Shown here: positions 46,386 through 55,384 of the stretch, one piece after another | Numbering within the stretch: position 1 is the stretch's first letter | Layout: the number at the start of each line of letters is the position of its first letter | NCBI GenBank assembly: GCA_031308135.1 | Contig: JAHLJT010003656.1 | Location: 76,124,698 to 76,188,697, forward strand | Length of the DNA stretch: 64,000 nt | DNA from: Acheta domesticus | Taxonomy: Eukaryota > Arthropoda > Insecta > Orthoptera > Gryllidae | Direction of reading: 5' to 3' | Notes under the pieces: generated by a model | The model's database searches: none | Told to the model about the DNA's origin: nothing | What the model saw: only the letters and a program-made list of their open reading frames with translations | Position numbers and translations under genes: made by a program

Positions 46386-46617
46386 TGTGCGGACCCGACC
46401 GCGCGGGAGTGTGCTCCCTCGGCGCGTCTGCGCACTGGAGCATTCAACGGCGTGGGCGGCGGGCGAGGGGGCGGGGCCCGAATTTATGACCGCAATGGAG
46501 CGCTGCTTTCGCCTCCGCCGCCGGCGCGATAGCGACTCTCGCTTTTTAATAGGCGCACCTCCATCGTCCGCGCTGAAGCGGCGCTTTAGCGTTTCCCCGC
46601 GCGCGGCGTCACGAGGG
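46386..46617. promoter_or_regulatory. CpG-rich core, possible CpG island
   Basis: CG-dense sequence between two tandem arrays, with GGCGGGCGAGGGGGCGGGGCC, then AATTTATGACCGCAATGG (about 46489) and CTTTTTAATAGGCGC (about 46540), AT motifs of homeodomain type, and GCTGAAGCGGCGCTTTAGCG (imperfect palindrome, about 46571). Frames on both strands (145-147 codons) are compositional. Function inferred only. Confidence 0.4.
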
Positions 46618-47241
46618 AGGGGATGCCCCTCCTGGGAGGGGAATTTCAATCGCGTCTTATTTTGTCGTGCACAAGTCAAAACGAAATTAATAACGAGGAA
46701 TGAAAGCATTGGTATGTTTGTAGTCATACAGCGCGCCAGGGAATTTTCTCCGGACGCAGCAGAAACCGTAACGCCTACTACAAATTGCATTTATGTTGAC
46801 TGCAACCTGATAACTGGGAAATAAGTGAAGGGGACAACACTTCCAGCATCTGTTATGATTGTGGTGAGAATGAAATTTAAATTTATTATAAACTGCAACT
46901 TGTGTTACCGACATAATTTCTGTTGCATGCACTCTGACCAGTAAGGTTTCACTGTGGAGAAACTTCCCTGGCGCGCTGTACTTTTCAAGCGGTAGAGAGT
47001 GTGGGAGGGGTCGTAGATCCCCTCTCTCGGCCTCTCCAACAAGAGGGCCATATCAGACGGGAAATTAACTAGGGTGGCCTTCGGTCATATTTGTCGGCTC
47101 CGATCTCCCTTACACCACTACAGTACGCCCCACACTCAAGCTCAGTTTTCACTGAGATAGCGGTGTCACAAGTTTACGCAGCTCTTATCAGTTTTCAAAA
47201 ATTCTGGTTCGACCCGTTCGAACACTCCGCACTTTGTAAAT
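46618..47241. repeat. T350 tandem array, unit 1 (with MITE)
   Basis: Unit landmarks in order: GATGCCCCTCCTGGGAGGGG, AAACGAAATTAATAACGAG, ATGAAAGCATTGG, CAAGCGG, GGGCCATATCAGACGGG, AACTAGGGTGGCC, CACCACTAC, CCGTTCGAACACTCCGCACTT and TGTAAATGG. Without the inserted MITE (46729-46978 plus TA) it is about 372 bp. Confidence 0.85.
46729..46978. mobile_element. TA-flanked MITE inserted in tandem unit
   Basis: The 250-bp insert has terminal inverted repeats CAGCGCGCCAGGGAA followed by one mismatch and TTTCTCC (23 bp with one mismatch). TA directly flanks both ends (46727-46728 and 46979-46980). Aligning with units 2 and 3 (GTTATACTCGTC and GTTATACTCGGC) reveals the empty site with a single TA. A TA duplication fits the Tc1/mariner (IS630) superfamily, although the TIR sequence itself is not one I recognise. 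It has no coding capacity. Confidence 0.9.
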
Positions 47242-47594
47242 GGTATGCTCCTCCTGGGAGGGGAATTATTATTTCGTCGTGTACAAATAAAAAATAATAA
47301 CGAGAATGAAACCATTGGCATTTCTGGGGTTATACTCGTCAAGCGGCAGCAAGTGTGAGAAGGGCTACAGATTCTCCATCCTTGGTCTTTCCAAGCAAGG
47401 GAGTCATATATGAGACAGGGGAATAAACTAGGGAGGCTTTCGGTCATATTCGTCGGATCCGGCCTCCTTTTCACCACTAAAGGACGTTAGAGCTCAGTTT
47501 TCAATGAGTTTGCGGTGTCGAAAGGTTATACAGTTCTTATCACGTTTCACGGAGTTCTGGTTGAATCCGTTCGAACATTCCGGACTTTTTAAAT
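47242..47594. repeat. T350 tandem array, unit 2
   Basis: About 353 bp starting TATGCTCCTCCTGGGAGGGG and carrying AACGAGAATGAAACCATTGG, TCAAGCGGCAGC, AACTAGGGAGGC and TCCGTTCGAACATTCCGGACTT. It lacks the MITE, so it records the pre-insertion state. The 103-codon minus-strand frame is incidental. Confidence 0.9.
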
Positions 47595-47930
47595 GTGATG
47601 CCCCTCCTTGGAGGGCGAATTAAATCGCTTCTTATTTCGTCGTGTATGAGTCAAAACGAAATTAAGAACGAGAATGAAACCATTGAAATTTCTGTAGTTA
47701 TACTCGGCGGCGAGTGTGAGAGGGGCCACAGATTCTTCCACTTGGTCTCTCCAAGCGAGAGGGCCGTAGCGGACGAGAGGAATTAACCAGGGTGGACTTC
47801 AATCATTTCTTCGGCTACGGCCTCCCTTGCACCACCACAGCGCGTCCCACACTACAGGTCCGTTTCAAATGAGTTAGTAGTGTCAAAGTTCTGTTTGGAT
47901 CCGTTCGAACATTCCGCACTTTGTAAATCA
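47595..47930. repeat. T350 tandem array, unit 3
   Basis: About 336 bp starting TGATGCCCCTCCTTGGAGGG, with AACGAGAATGAAACCATTG, GAGAGGGCCGTAGCGGACG, AACCAGGGTGGAC, CACCACCACAG and TCCGTTCGAACATTCCGCAC. The array ends here; the following sequence does not match a unit start. Confidence 0.9.
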
Positions 47931-48039
47931 TTGCTTTTCAGTGAAAAGATTCGCAGTGGAACGTCGAGTGGCCATGTTCTCAATAGTGCGTGTTACAACA
48001 TTTAGGTCATGGGTTAACATTATATTGCTGATGGTCATT

Positions 48040-48300
48040 TACTAAGAAATCTTCAATTTTGTAGTTGTAGATGAAATTTGGAAATTTTCCAACTTTCAAA
48101 ATTCAGAAGGTTCAGCGATAATGGTACCTGTGCCATTTTCATGCACTATCTGAGAAAACATTTAATTTAATAATTTAGCCAAAAAATCGAAATGTCCATT
48201 CAAGTACTGAGGTCTTGAGTGACAAAGTCGATCGGTTGAATATCAATTTTGGAGAAATTTGTCTGATCGGTATATGGGCTAGCGGTTCGCCAGAGTGGGA
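48040..48300 (+). repeat. GT1 repeat, internal fragment
   Basis: Shares ATCTTCAATTTTGTAG, ggaaattttccaactttc, GGTACCTGTGCCAT, and the GATCGGTTGAATATC..ATTTTGG...GGGCTAGCGg order with the GT1 copies (12340-12630 and 60810-61120). Strongly diverged, and the GACA tract is absent. Confidence 0.55.
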
Positions 48301-49640
48301 GTCAGAAAGATGTTTAGCCTTAAACCCAATTTTCCGTGCCAAGAAGTCATAAATAGTGGGTAGATTCCGACGTGTTAGAGGAAGTAATTTACTATACAAA
48401 GAATTATATACTTTTTCGAAATCAGGTACCTACAAAATACATTTTTCGGTAAAAAAAATCGCATCACGTTGCAAATGCTGAAAAAAATGTTTGCAGCAGC
48501 ATTTCAATACTTTCTCTGTACTAGGTAAATAGTATGCGATAACATAAAAATTCCGAAGTTAAATACAGCATATTTTCCTTTTAAAATGTTCTAAGAGTTC
48601 AAGACACCGTGGTGGCGTGCGTTGCGGATTCCATGAACGCGCACTGGTTTCTTTATAGCAAAATAAAAAAAATACATTTTTCATTATAGATCTATTTGAT
48701 GCGTACCTGAGGAAATATTCCTTTCCAGAAGTAGCACCTTCATGGATAATGTCATTGATGGCGTCTAATGAAAAGTAAAACACCGTCATTTTTTGTATCG
48801 TATTAAACAAAATGTCCAGGAATAAATATTAGGAATTTCTTGGGCTTGTCAATGCGTGGAAGATAATCAAGCTTTGCCAATGAACATGCGGTGAAAAATC
48901 CCTTATAACGAAGTTATCTGCAATTTTGATCATCACTTCCCTGATTAGCACACAACTTATCCTGCACTGTTTGGCATGTACACGTTTTGACGTGTGAAAT
49001 TTCTTTTCCTTGTCAAACACTAATAAAGCTTCCAAACCAGTCAGGAGCAAATATCTTATGTGTAACTTTGTTACATATTGAGATTCCCCACATGTTAATA
49101 AGCATAAACATGATCTTTGACTCTCCCACACATCTTAGAAGTTTGTAACATTTATTCTGAAATTCTGAATGTAGTAGATAATATTTCATTTCTCAGGATT
49201 TGCGATGCAGGTTACGGCCCCAGATATTAATGTTTGTGAAAACCGTATGTACAGTTGGAGTAATGTGGCTTTTGGTGGCTGTTCGTTCGTCGGAGACACG
49301 TTCAAAAGAGACGGGAGAACTCCGCGCCCTTTCAAAATTCAATTCGAAATATTTCGTCGCGGATTTGTCAAAAAGCGCATGCAATTAATAGCTGAAATAA
49401 AACACAAGGGATCTCTGTGTGTGCATACGCCACGTGAAATATTTTTAATGAGTTCTCATTATTTCTACAGCGCTGCAGCTCAATTCTTGCTTCAGGTTTA
49501 CTTCCGTCTACCTTCTTAAATCGTGAGGGATGGGTCATAAGAAGAAGGGTGATCAATCACTCCAGGCTTAAGGTTCAGAGTGAGAACAGACTGGCCAGGG
49601 AAGAGCGGCGGGCGGTATGTAGTCCATTTATAATGGTACT
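48301..49640. other. AT-rich stretch, unrecognised frames
   Basis: About 1.3 kb of low GC. Frames of 74-104 codons on both strands (for example minus 48829-49131, plus 49205-49519) were read and match no family I know. Overlap of several frames argues against a gene. Confidence 0.45.
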
Positions 49641-49664
49641 ACTCTGTCAACTTTGTGGCGAAGG

Positions 49665-49830
49665 TCAGAGAAAGTCACGTAAAAAACCACAAAGAGCATC
49701 CGGTCTCTAGAATTCTCATTCGGGGAATGTCATCATCCAACACAGCAATTCAACTGCTTTCAACAAGGAGATCCTATTGGCTACTGGAACTCTGAGATAA
49801 AACACATTAGTTACTTCGGTCTACAAAGAT
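49665..49830. repeat. Dispersed repeat D4, copy 2
   Basis: Has gtcagagaaagtcacg, CTCTAGAATTCTCATTCGGG and aattcaactgc in the same order as 23165-23320. Weak, short similarity. Confidence 0.4.
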
Positions 49831-49839
49831 TCTGATGGA

Positions 49840-50200
49840 AATTCGCCAGGCACACGCTAATATTTAGAGTCATGGAGCCAATTATTGTTGTCTTTTTTAT
49901 ATCATTTAAAGAAAATATCGATGTATTTTTAGTAAATTTGAAACATCTTGAACTGTCAACAATATACCTTTATTAAAATCTTTACTTGGAATTCATTTAC
50001 AGAAAAGCAGTTTTAATTAACAATCTTTTTAATTATAATTATTCGAAGGCGAGACATGTTTGATAATTAGGACCACCATTACCATCATTCGCTCAAAATC
50101 TTTGATTATTCCTTTCCGTAGCAGTGCTGGAAGACACGGTCATCAAAACTCTTGCATACATTTTTTAGACTATCTCATCACCCCGTAATTATTGCGGCAT
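49840..50200. other. AT-rich stretch without recognised feature
   Basis: Nothing recognised. Confidence 0.5.
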
Positions 50201-50259
50201 GGCCTTTGCCATCTTTTGAGGGGTATTCATTTCCCCACAGGTCTTAAAGATGTGCTCGG

Positions 50260-50640
50260 AAATTCTGAAGAACGCAGAGTGCCTTTGCCGCCGCCCAAAA
50301 GAAAGCCGAGGGGGGGGGGCAGGGAAGCGCTTGGCAGGGGACACAGATAATGCAGCGTCGCAAAAGTGTTGGGGGACCGGAGAGACTGCATTCGGAGAAC
50401 ACAGCAGAACATTGGGGAAATGAACGAGAGAAAAGCAGAGCGAGAGTACTGGGCGTGTAACCGGGGAGGACGGAAACATGAAAAGAAGCAGCCGCGAAAT
50501 GGTGGACGAAAGAGTAGACAGAGGAACGAACAGGTGTGGGCGAAGTTCGAGTTGTCAGATCTTAGGGAAGGAGAGAGGGGGGAGGCTTCGGCGAGGGAGC
50601 AAACGGAAATAGGTCACAGAGGAGGGGTGAAAGGATGGAT
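50260..50640. other. Purine-rich module
   Basis: The plus strand is G+A biased (GAGGGGGGGGGCAGGG near 50309; ggagagaggggggaggc near 50570) without strict periodicity. Frames of 61-96 codons on both strands are compositional. No motif was recognised. Confidence 0.5.
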
Positions 50641-50645
50641 GGATT

Positions 50646-51192
50646 AATTGATTGATTGATTGTTCGCGATTTCGGGCGCGTCAATTACAGATATAGTAAT
50701 TATAATACAGTAATACAAATACAAATACAGTAATTAGTTCCCTAAGTGAAGTGCGTGTTCGTTCATCCGGAGATGGCGGTGATCTTTTCCCCGCTGGGTA
50801 GCGAGATCCGGAGCCGACCTACAGTCGACTAGCAGGGTTTTCCCCTCAACCAGGTGTCTCCCACCAGCGGGGCACCGCCCCAGCCGGGATAAGCTCTAGG
50901 CTCCCGACCGGTCTCCCAGCATGTGTGGTAGTGTAGAGCATGTTGGTGTAAGTGTGTGAATAAATAAGGGATGAGAGAAGAGGACAAGGAAGAGGATGGA
51001 AAAATCGCGCGGGGTCCATGACCCTTTTGTTAGGGTACTGCTCCGGCATTTGCCTTGTGTTGATCGGAGAAACCACGGAATACTACCGATCAGAACAGCC
51101 GGCCGCTACAATTATCCTCTAGACAGCGACTGAATTCGACATAGCTGACAAGCTAGGGTCGAAAATCCTGCCGCCGTCGGGACTCACACGGA
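50646..51192 (-). mobile_element. SINE S1, near full-length minus copy
   Basis: The tail is TTGATTGATTGATTG, then TTTCGGGCGCGTCAATTAC and a local duplication of an AATACAGTAAT string, then the CCCGCTGGG, TCTCCCACCAGCGGGGCACC, GGTAGTGTAGAGCATG, CATGACCCTTTTGTTAGGG, ACCACGGAATACTACCGATC and TCGAAAATCCTGCCGCCGTCG blocks. The head beyond the B box is truncated. The 76-codon frame is a translation of the repeat. Confidence 0.85.
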
Positions 51193-51543
51193 TGGAGCAA
51201 GGAGTTGTCTACGTTGGACGTTGGAGATGTGGGATGAATAGCATTTCGCTACAGAGCTTAGTTGTGAGAGCGGAGTATGTGTTTGAGATGTCATGGCTGA
51301 GTTCGGGGCCAGGGAGAGGTTTGGGAGCGCGGAATGGTTTGCAAAGGTGAGACTCTGAACGAAAAACCGGGCGGCATAATGGAAAGTGAAAACAGACGTG
51401 GGGGACTAGGTGCAGAGAGATGGCACAAGAGAATGAGTCGGTAAAAAACAGGTTGAAGATGCAGGGGCGGTGGGCGGTGGAATGGCGCGGGAAGCCAGAG
51501 GTTGGGGAGAAAGGCTGCCGCAAGAGGGTGGCGAGGGCGAAAG

Positions 51544-51959
51544 GCTGGGGCGGGCTGGGGCGGGGCTGGGGCGGGGCTGGGGCGGGGCTGGGGCGGGGCT
51601 GGGGCGGGGCTGGGGCGGGGCTGGGGCGGGGCTGGGGCGGGGCTGGGGCGGGGCTGGGGCGGGGCTGGGGCGGGGCTGGGGCGGGGCTGGGGCGGGGCTG
51701 GGGCGGGGCTGGGGCGGGGCTGGGGCGGGGCTGGGGCGGGGCTGGGGCGGGGCTGGGGCGGGACTGGGGCGGGGCTGGGGCGGGGCTGGGGCGGGGCTGG
51801 GGCGGGGCTGGGGCGGGGCTGGGGCGGGGCTGGGGCGGGGCTGGGGCGGGGCTGGGGCGGGGCTGGGGCGGGGCTGGGGCGGGGCTGGGGCGGGGCTGGG
51901 GCGGGGCTGGGGCGGGGCTGGGGCGGGGCTGGGGCGGGGCTGGGGCGGGACTGGGGTGG
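51544..51959. repeat. 11-bp GC-box minisatellite
   Basis: About 36 near-identical copies of GGGGCGGGGCT stand head to tail. Only a few units differ (GGGACT near 51762 and 51949). The unit equals a canonical Sp1/KLF GC box (GGGGCGGGGC) plus T. Because 11 is not a multiple of three, all six frames cycle through the same 33-bp phase and stay open, giving false frames of 154-261 codons (GAGLGRGWGGA or its P/Q/A counterpart). The G-rich strand has four G-runs every 22 bp and so very high G-quadruplex potential. Confidence 0.97.
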
Positions 51960-52480
51960 GGCTTAGGTCGGGATGGGGCTGGCTGGAGCGGGGTTGGGGC
52001 GGGGCTGGGCTGGGGCGGGGCTGAAGCGGCGCGGGAACGACGCGGGGTCTGTCTAAGGGCAGCGCGGAGACGCCGCGGGGAGCGTCACGGGTTGACATAC
52101 GGACGGTGGCGCGGCAGTGACGGGCAGTGGTGCGGGGGGTACAGAGCGGAGCGGGACGGGGTGGGGTGGGGAGGGGTGTGGCGAAACGGGGTGCCGCGGG
52201 GTTAAGAGTGTGGCAGCGCGCGCCGGCTCGTTAGCAGATACAATCGCCGCGGGGGGACAAAGGCCGCTTTGCAGGGGCTTCGCTCTCGGAGCCGCGCGAA
52301 GCGTCAAGCTCCTTTTCGCCTCTCCTCGCTTCGCCCCCTCACACTGCCACGGCCCTTGCGACTGCGCCCCGAATGTTTTGCCACCGCTTTCGGCGCCGCT
52401 GGACTTGGCGACTGCATTCGTCTTCCTGCCCGTCGCGCTCTTTAGCGGTCTCAAAGAACGAGCGCGCGAACAGCCGCCTT
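51960..52480. promoter_or_regulatory. CpG-rich core downstream of GC-box array
   Basis: Degenerate minisatellite passes into CpG-dense unique sequence (52030-52480) with GACAAAGGCCGCTTTG (about 52255) and many GCGCG steps. It is the largest continuous GC-rich block here together with the array. Position next to a GC-box array suggests promoter, enhancer or origin activity, but there is no exon, TATA box or initiator I can defend. Confidence 0.4.
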
Positions 52481-52712
52481 CCCCACAAACGATATTTTTA
52501 TTCACTTGTATTTCACAAGCACGCTTTGCGAGTCGATTTCTTTCTGCTGCTGCTTCTCTATTTAATGCTTTATGATGTTTACAGGAATCTTTTAATATGG
52601 TAAAATTTTATTTTGAGATTAGTAGCATTCCTAAGAACTGGTACATTATAATAGTAAAGTTAAATGTGTGTAATTTGATGCAACGAAAATAGACAAAACA
52701 GATTTTGTATTC

Positions 52713-52739
52713 ATATTATTATTATTATAATTATTATTT
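52713..52739. repeat. (ATT)n array, outer right boundary of nest
   Basis: Imperfect ATT/ATAA units ending the third retrotransposon fragment on the minus strand. Confidence 0.85.
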
Positions 52740-52830
52740 CTGTACATCACGAATAAAGATGTTATGAGTCGACTGAATATAAAATCTACTCCAGGTTGCA
52801 ACCAGTTACCTAAAGAGCAGATCTAGGGAT
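52740..52830 (-). mobile_element. RLE-type LINE 3' end, fragment C
   Basis: About 90 bp. On the minus strand it equals the last ~84 bp of fragment B (B: 52917-53000), with GGTTGCAACCTGGAGTAGAT and TTTATATTCAGtCGACTC shared, about 90% identical. It is followed by (AAT)n, like B. It is a severely 5'-truncated 3' end of the same subfamily. Confidence 0.85.
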
Positions 52831-52864
52831 TATTATAATTATAATAATTATTACTATAATTATT

Positions 52865-52912
<48 letters not shown>
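52831..52912. repeat. (ATT)n array between fragments B and C
   Basis: A degenerate AT-rich part (ATAATTATAATAATTATTAC) followed by a pure ATT run of about 36 bp at 52877-52912. Confidence 0.9.
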
Positions 52913-52913
<1 letters not shown>

Positions 52914-53369
52914 CATTACATCACTACTAAAGATATTAAGAGTCGGCTGAATATAAAATCTACTCCAGGTTGCAACCAGCTACCTAAGGAGCAGATCCGG
53001 TGACTATCAGTGCCTCTACAATACTTTACGCAAAATGTGGGCTGTTCCAAATAAAGCAATTTCTTACACTTCCCAGTCTTTTGAATTACCAGGGAGTTTA
53101 GACAAGTTTTTACTCAAATTTTGCAGAACCGCTTTATCATAATGTCGTGTTCTCAACGCCTGATCTTGGGCAGCTATTATATGTGCTTCCGATTCTGGCT
53201 TCATTCTTCCCCTTTTAAGCCACATAAATGATTGATCTTTATTGATCTGCACCTTGTCCATTCTTTTTAGGTATTTTCCGTGGAGTGGTTTGTCTCTCCA
53301 CGATTTCTTTAACATTTTTTGTGTCTCACACTTCATGTTTAGCAGCATCAGAAGTTCAGTGTCTGTGTG
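52913..53369 (-). mobile_element. RLE-type LINE, fragment B, internally deleted
   Basis: The minus strand encodes CETQKMLKKSWRDKPLHGKY and, further on, IIAAQDQALRTRHYDKAVLQ. These are the stretches that precede the CCHC knuckle in this retrotransposon family. The frame then jumps directly to a C-terminal end (NLSKLPGNSKDWEV, stop TAA, EIALFGTAHILRKVL, stop TAG at 53016-53018), so roughly 200 residues comprising the knuckle and endonuclease core are missing. A 3'UTR of ~100 bp and (AAT)n follow. Reverse transcriptase is absent through 5' truncation. Confidence 0.75.
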
Positions 53370-53392
53370 ATTATTATTATTATTATTATTAA
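53370..53392. repeat. (ATT)n array between fragments A and B
   Basis: Seven to eight ATT units. In the minus-strand frame they read as an asparagine run, which artificially fuses the 3'UTR of fragment A to the coding remnant of B in a 139-codon open frame (53064-53483). Confidence 0.9.
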
Positions 53393-54094
53393 TATACAAC
53401 ATTGTTTTTCTCGGTATTCGCCGGATATATATTTGACTTTGTGTCGGGTTAGTAACCAAGACACAGGCCAATTCATGTTTCATCGTAATTTAGGAATTTT
53501 CGCACAATCCTACATGTGTTTAAGATTATTGACTTTTGCATCATTTTGAAAGTATATTTTGGTATTTGAATAAGTTCCAGATTTTTATGGATGTTATTTG
53601 GTACAACTCCTGTGCATGAAATGACCAGAGGAATGATATGGACTTTTTGAAGATGCCATAGTGCCTTGACTTCTGCTGCTAGTTCTGTGTACTTCGTTAT
53701 TTTTTCTGCGTGTGCTGTTTGAAGATTTGCTGTTTGTGGAATAGTGATGTCAATCAGGTAGCCAATCTTTTGCCGTTTGTCTACGAAGGTTATGTCAGGT
53801 CTGTTGTGATGAATGGTTTTATCTGTAATAATTTCTCTGTCATAGTACAACTTATAGTTTGAACTTTCAAGTATAGAATCGGGAACATATTTGTAATATG
53901 GACAGGTTGTTTCTTGTAGTTTGGATTTCGCCGCCAGTTTCTGGTGGATAATATTTGCAACTTGATTGTGCCTATAGGTGTAATCCGTATGGGCCATTAA
54001 TTTACATCCTGATGTGATGTGCTGTATGCTCTCAACCGTTGTATGACATTTTCTACATTTGTCATCTATCGCTTGTTTGAGGATATGTTTTCTG

Positions 54095-54095
<1 letters not shown>
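53393..54095 (-). mobile_element. RLE-type LINE 3' part, fragment A
   Basis: A 5'-truncated copy of a non-LTR retrotransposon: coding remnant 54095-53473 with CCHC knuckle and endonuclease, then a ~80-bp 3'UTR (53472-53393) ending in (AAT)n. The 3'UTR differs from that of B and C, so A is a separate subfamily. Both ends abut ATT arrays. Dong/R4-clade elements are known to insert into TAA repeats, which fits; the clade is inferred. Confidence 0.8.
53473..54095 (-). pseudogene. CCHC-knuckle plus restriction-like endonuclease remnant
   Basis: In one uninterrupted frame, NRKHILKQAIDDK precedes CRKCHTTVESIQHITSGC, a C-x2-C-x8-H-x4-C knuckle (about 54057-54004). After it, counting from the internal Met at 53997: RHN at residues 9-11, RPD at 66-68, Asp83 in LIDITIP, and EKITKY at 98-103, then a conserved-looking VHIIPLVISCTG stretch and TCRIVRKFL at the end. 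This RHN / PD-x14-D / KxxKY order is the PD-(D/E)xK-type nuclease of R2, R4/Dong and related LINEs, which nicks the DNA target for target-primed reverse transcription. The open frame continues into the ATT array at 54096. The RT domain is missing, so it is a dead copy although the nuclease residues look intact. Confidence 0.8.

Positions 54096-54131
<36 letters not shown>
54096..54131. repeat. (ATT)n array, outer left boundary of nest
   Basis: Twelve or so perfect ATT units at the 5' junction of fragment A. Beyond it (54132 onward) the sequence is unrelated AT-rich DNA. Confidence 0.95.
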
Positions 54132-54134
<3 letters not shown>

Positions 54135-55376
54135 TTTCCAGTTATTAATCTGTTAGAATCCAACAATATATGTAGTCTACAGAAGTCAAGCGCTACTTGA
54201 AATAATTACTTATATTTTAATTCCAAATTTCATTCGATTTCTTCATTTTCTACGAACAGATAAACGAAAACAACAAAATGGAAATAAGTTCTGACACAAA
54301 CTACACATCGATTGAGTACAACAGTTCTACACGCTACCATTAGGCACCGCTCATTTTTTTAAAGATATAAAGATATAAGGTATATTCTACAATTGGGCTG
54401 ATGTTGCCCGGTGGCAGAACACTTCATATTTCTTAATTTATTTTACGACATTCATTTTCTTTCAAACACTTCGTTTTATCTATCTAGAAAAATAGTCGTC
54501 CAATGTTGATTACTTAAATACAAACTACATGTCAAAATCTCCACTATTAAAAACCATATGATGCAAGTTTATGTCAGGTAGAGAAAATGACTTAAATTTC
54601 ATTATAAACTTTTGAAAAAAATTGGTAACTTCTTACAAAAAATTACTAATGAACTGTTTATAACTAAAAAAAATTGTAGAGTATTATATAGTAAATTTCA
54701 CAATAAATTCTAACCACAATCTATATTCTTCACGGAAGTGATTGTCATTGCGTGCAGTTAAAAAGCCACTGCAAAAATGTTTAACCCTTACAAATTTACA
54801 TTTTTTAAAGAAACTAGACACTGAGGCACCTCAGAAATGTAATTGCTTTTTATGAAAGTTGGAAATGTTTTTCTATTTTTAAAATAATACTGCAGACTGT
54901 AACATATTTTACTGATAATCGGAGAAAATGTTATTCATGAAATAAGTAATATTGCGCATCTAATTGCATGATTTTGTAAGTTTTAATAGAGAAGTGATTA
55001 TTCTGACGCAAAAGTGTGGTGTTTGTCCAAATTATTTTTAATTCTCACTACCTAAACAGACTCGGTGTTCATTGTAACTAGATCTTCCACATGTATGACA
55101 TTTTATTTTGTTTCTTCGGTCTTTCCTTCAGGAAAAACTAGTGTACATCGGTTACATCTTTGACATGTTTATTTAGCAAAATTAATTTATTAAATGAGCT
55201 AGAGCAAAGAAACTTCAGCAAATGCTTAACAGAATTACTGATTATTCACTTGAAGTAGAATACTAGCCAGTAGTAAACTTTTCGATAAAAACCAACAAAA
55301 AAGATTCCTCTTGGGAGTCTTTCTGAGTAGGTAAGTATATGCATGTTTTAATGCCAATAATTTAGTGAAATTCATA
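54132..55376. other. AT-rich stretch without recognised feature
   Basis: About 1.2 kb of low-GC DNA. No coding sequence resembling the rest of the retrotransposon (RT domain) was seen in it on the minus strand. Confidence 0.5.
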
Positions 55377-55384
55377 CCAATATG

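Noticed and set aside
51406..52205. Four overlapping frames of 154-261 codons with GAGLGRGWGGA or PAPAPPQPRPS repeats
   Set aside because: They are translations of the 11-bp minisatellite, which is open in all frames by arithmetic.
53367..53549. Plus-strand 60-codon frame with an isoleucine run
   Set aside because: Antisense to the retrotransposon; the run is the (ATT)n array.
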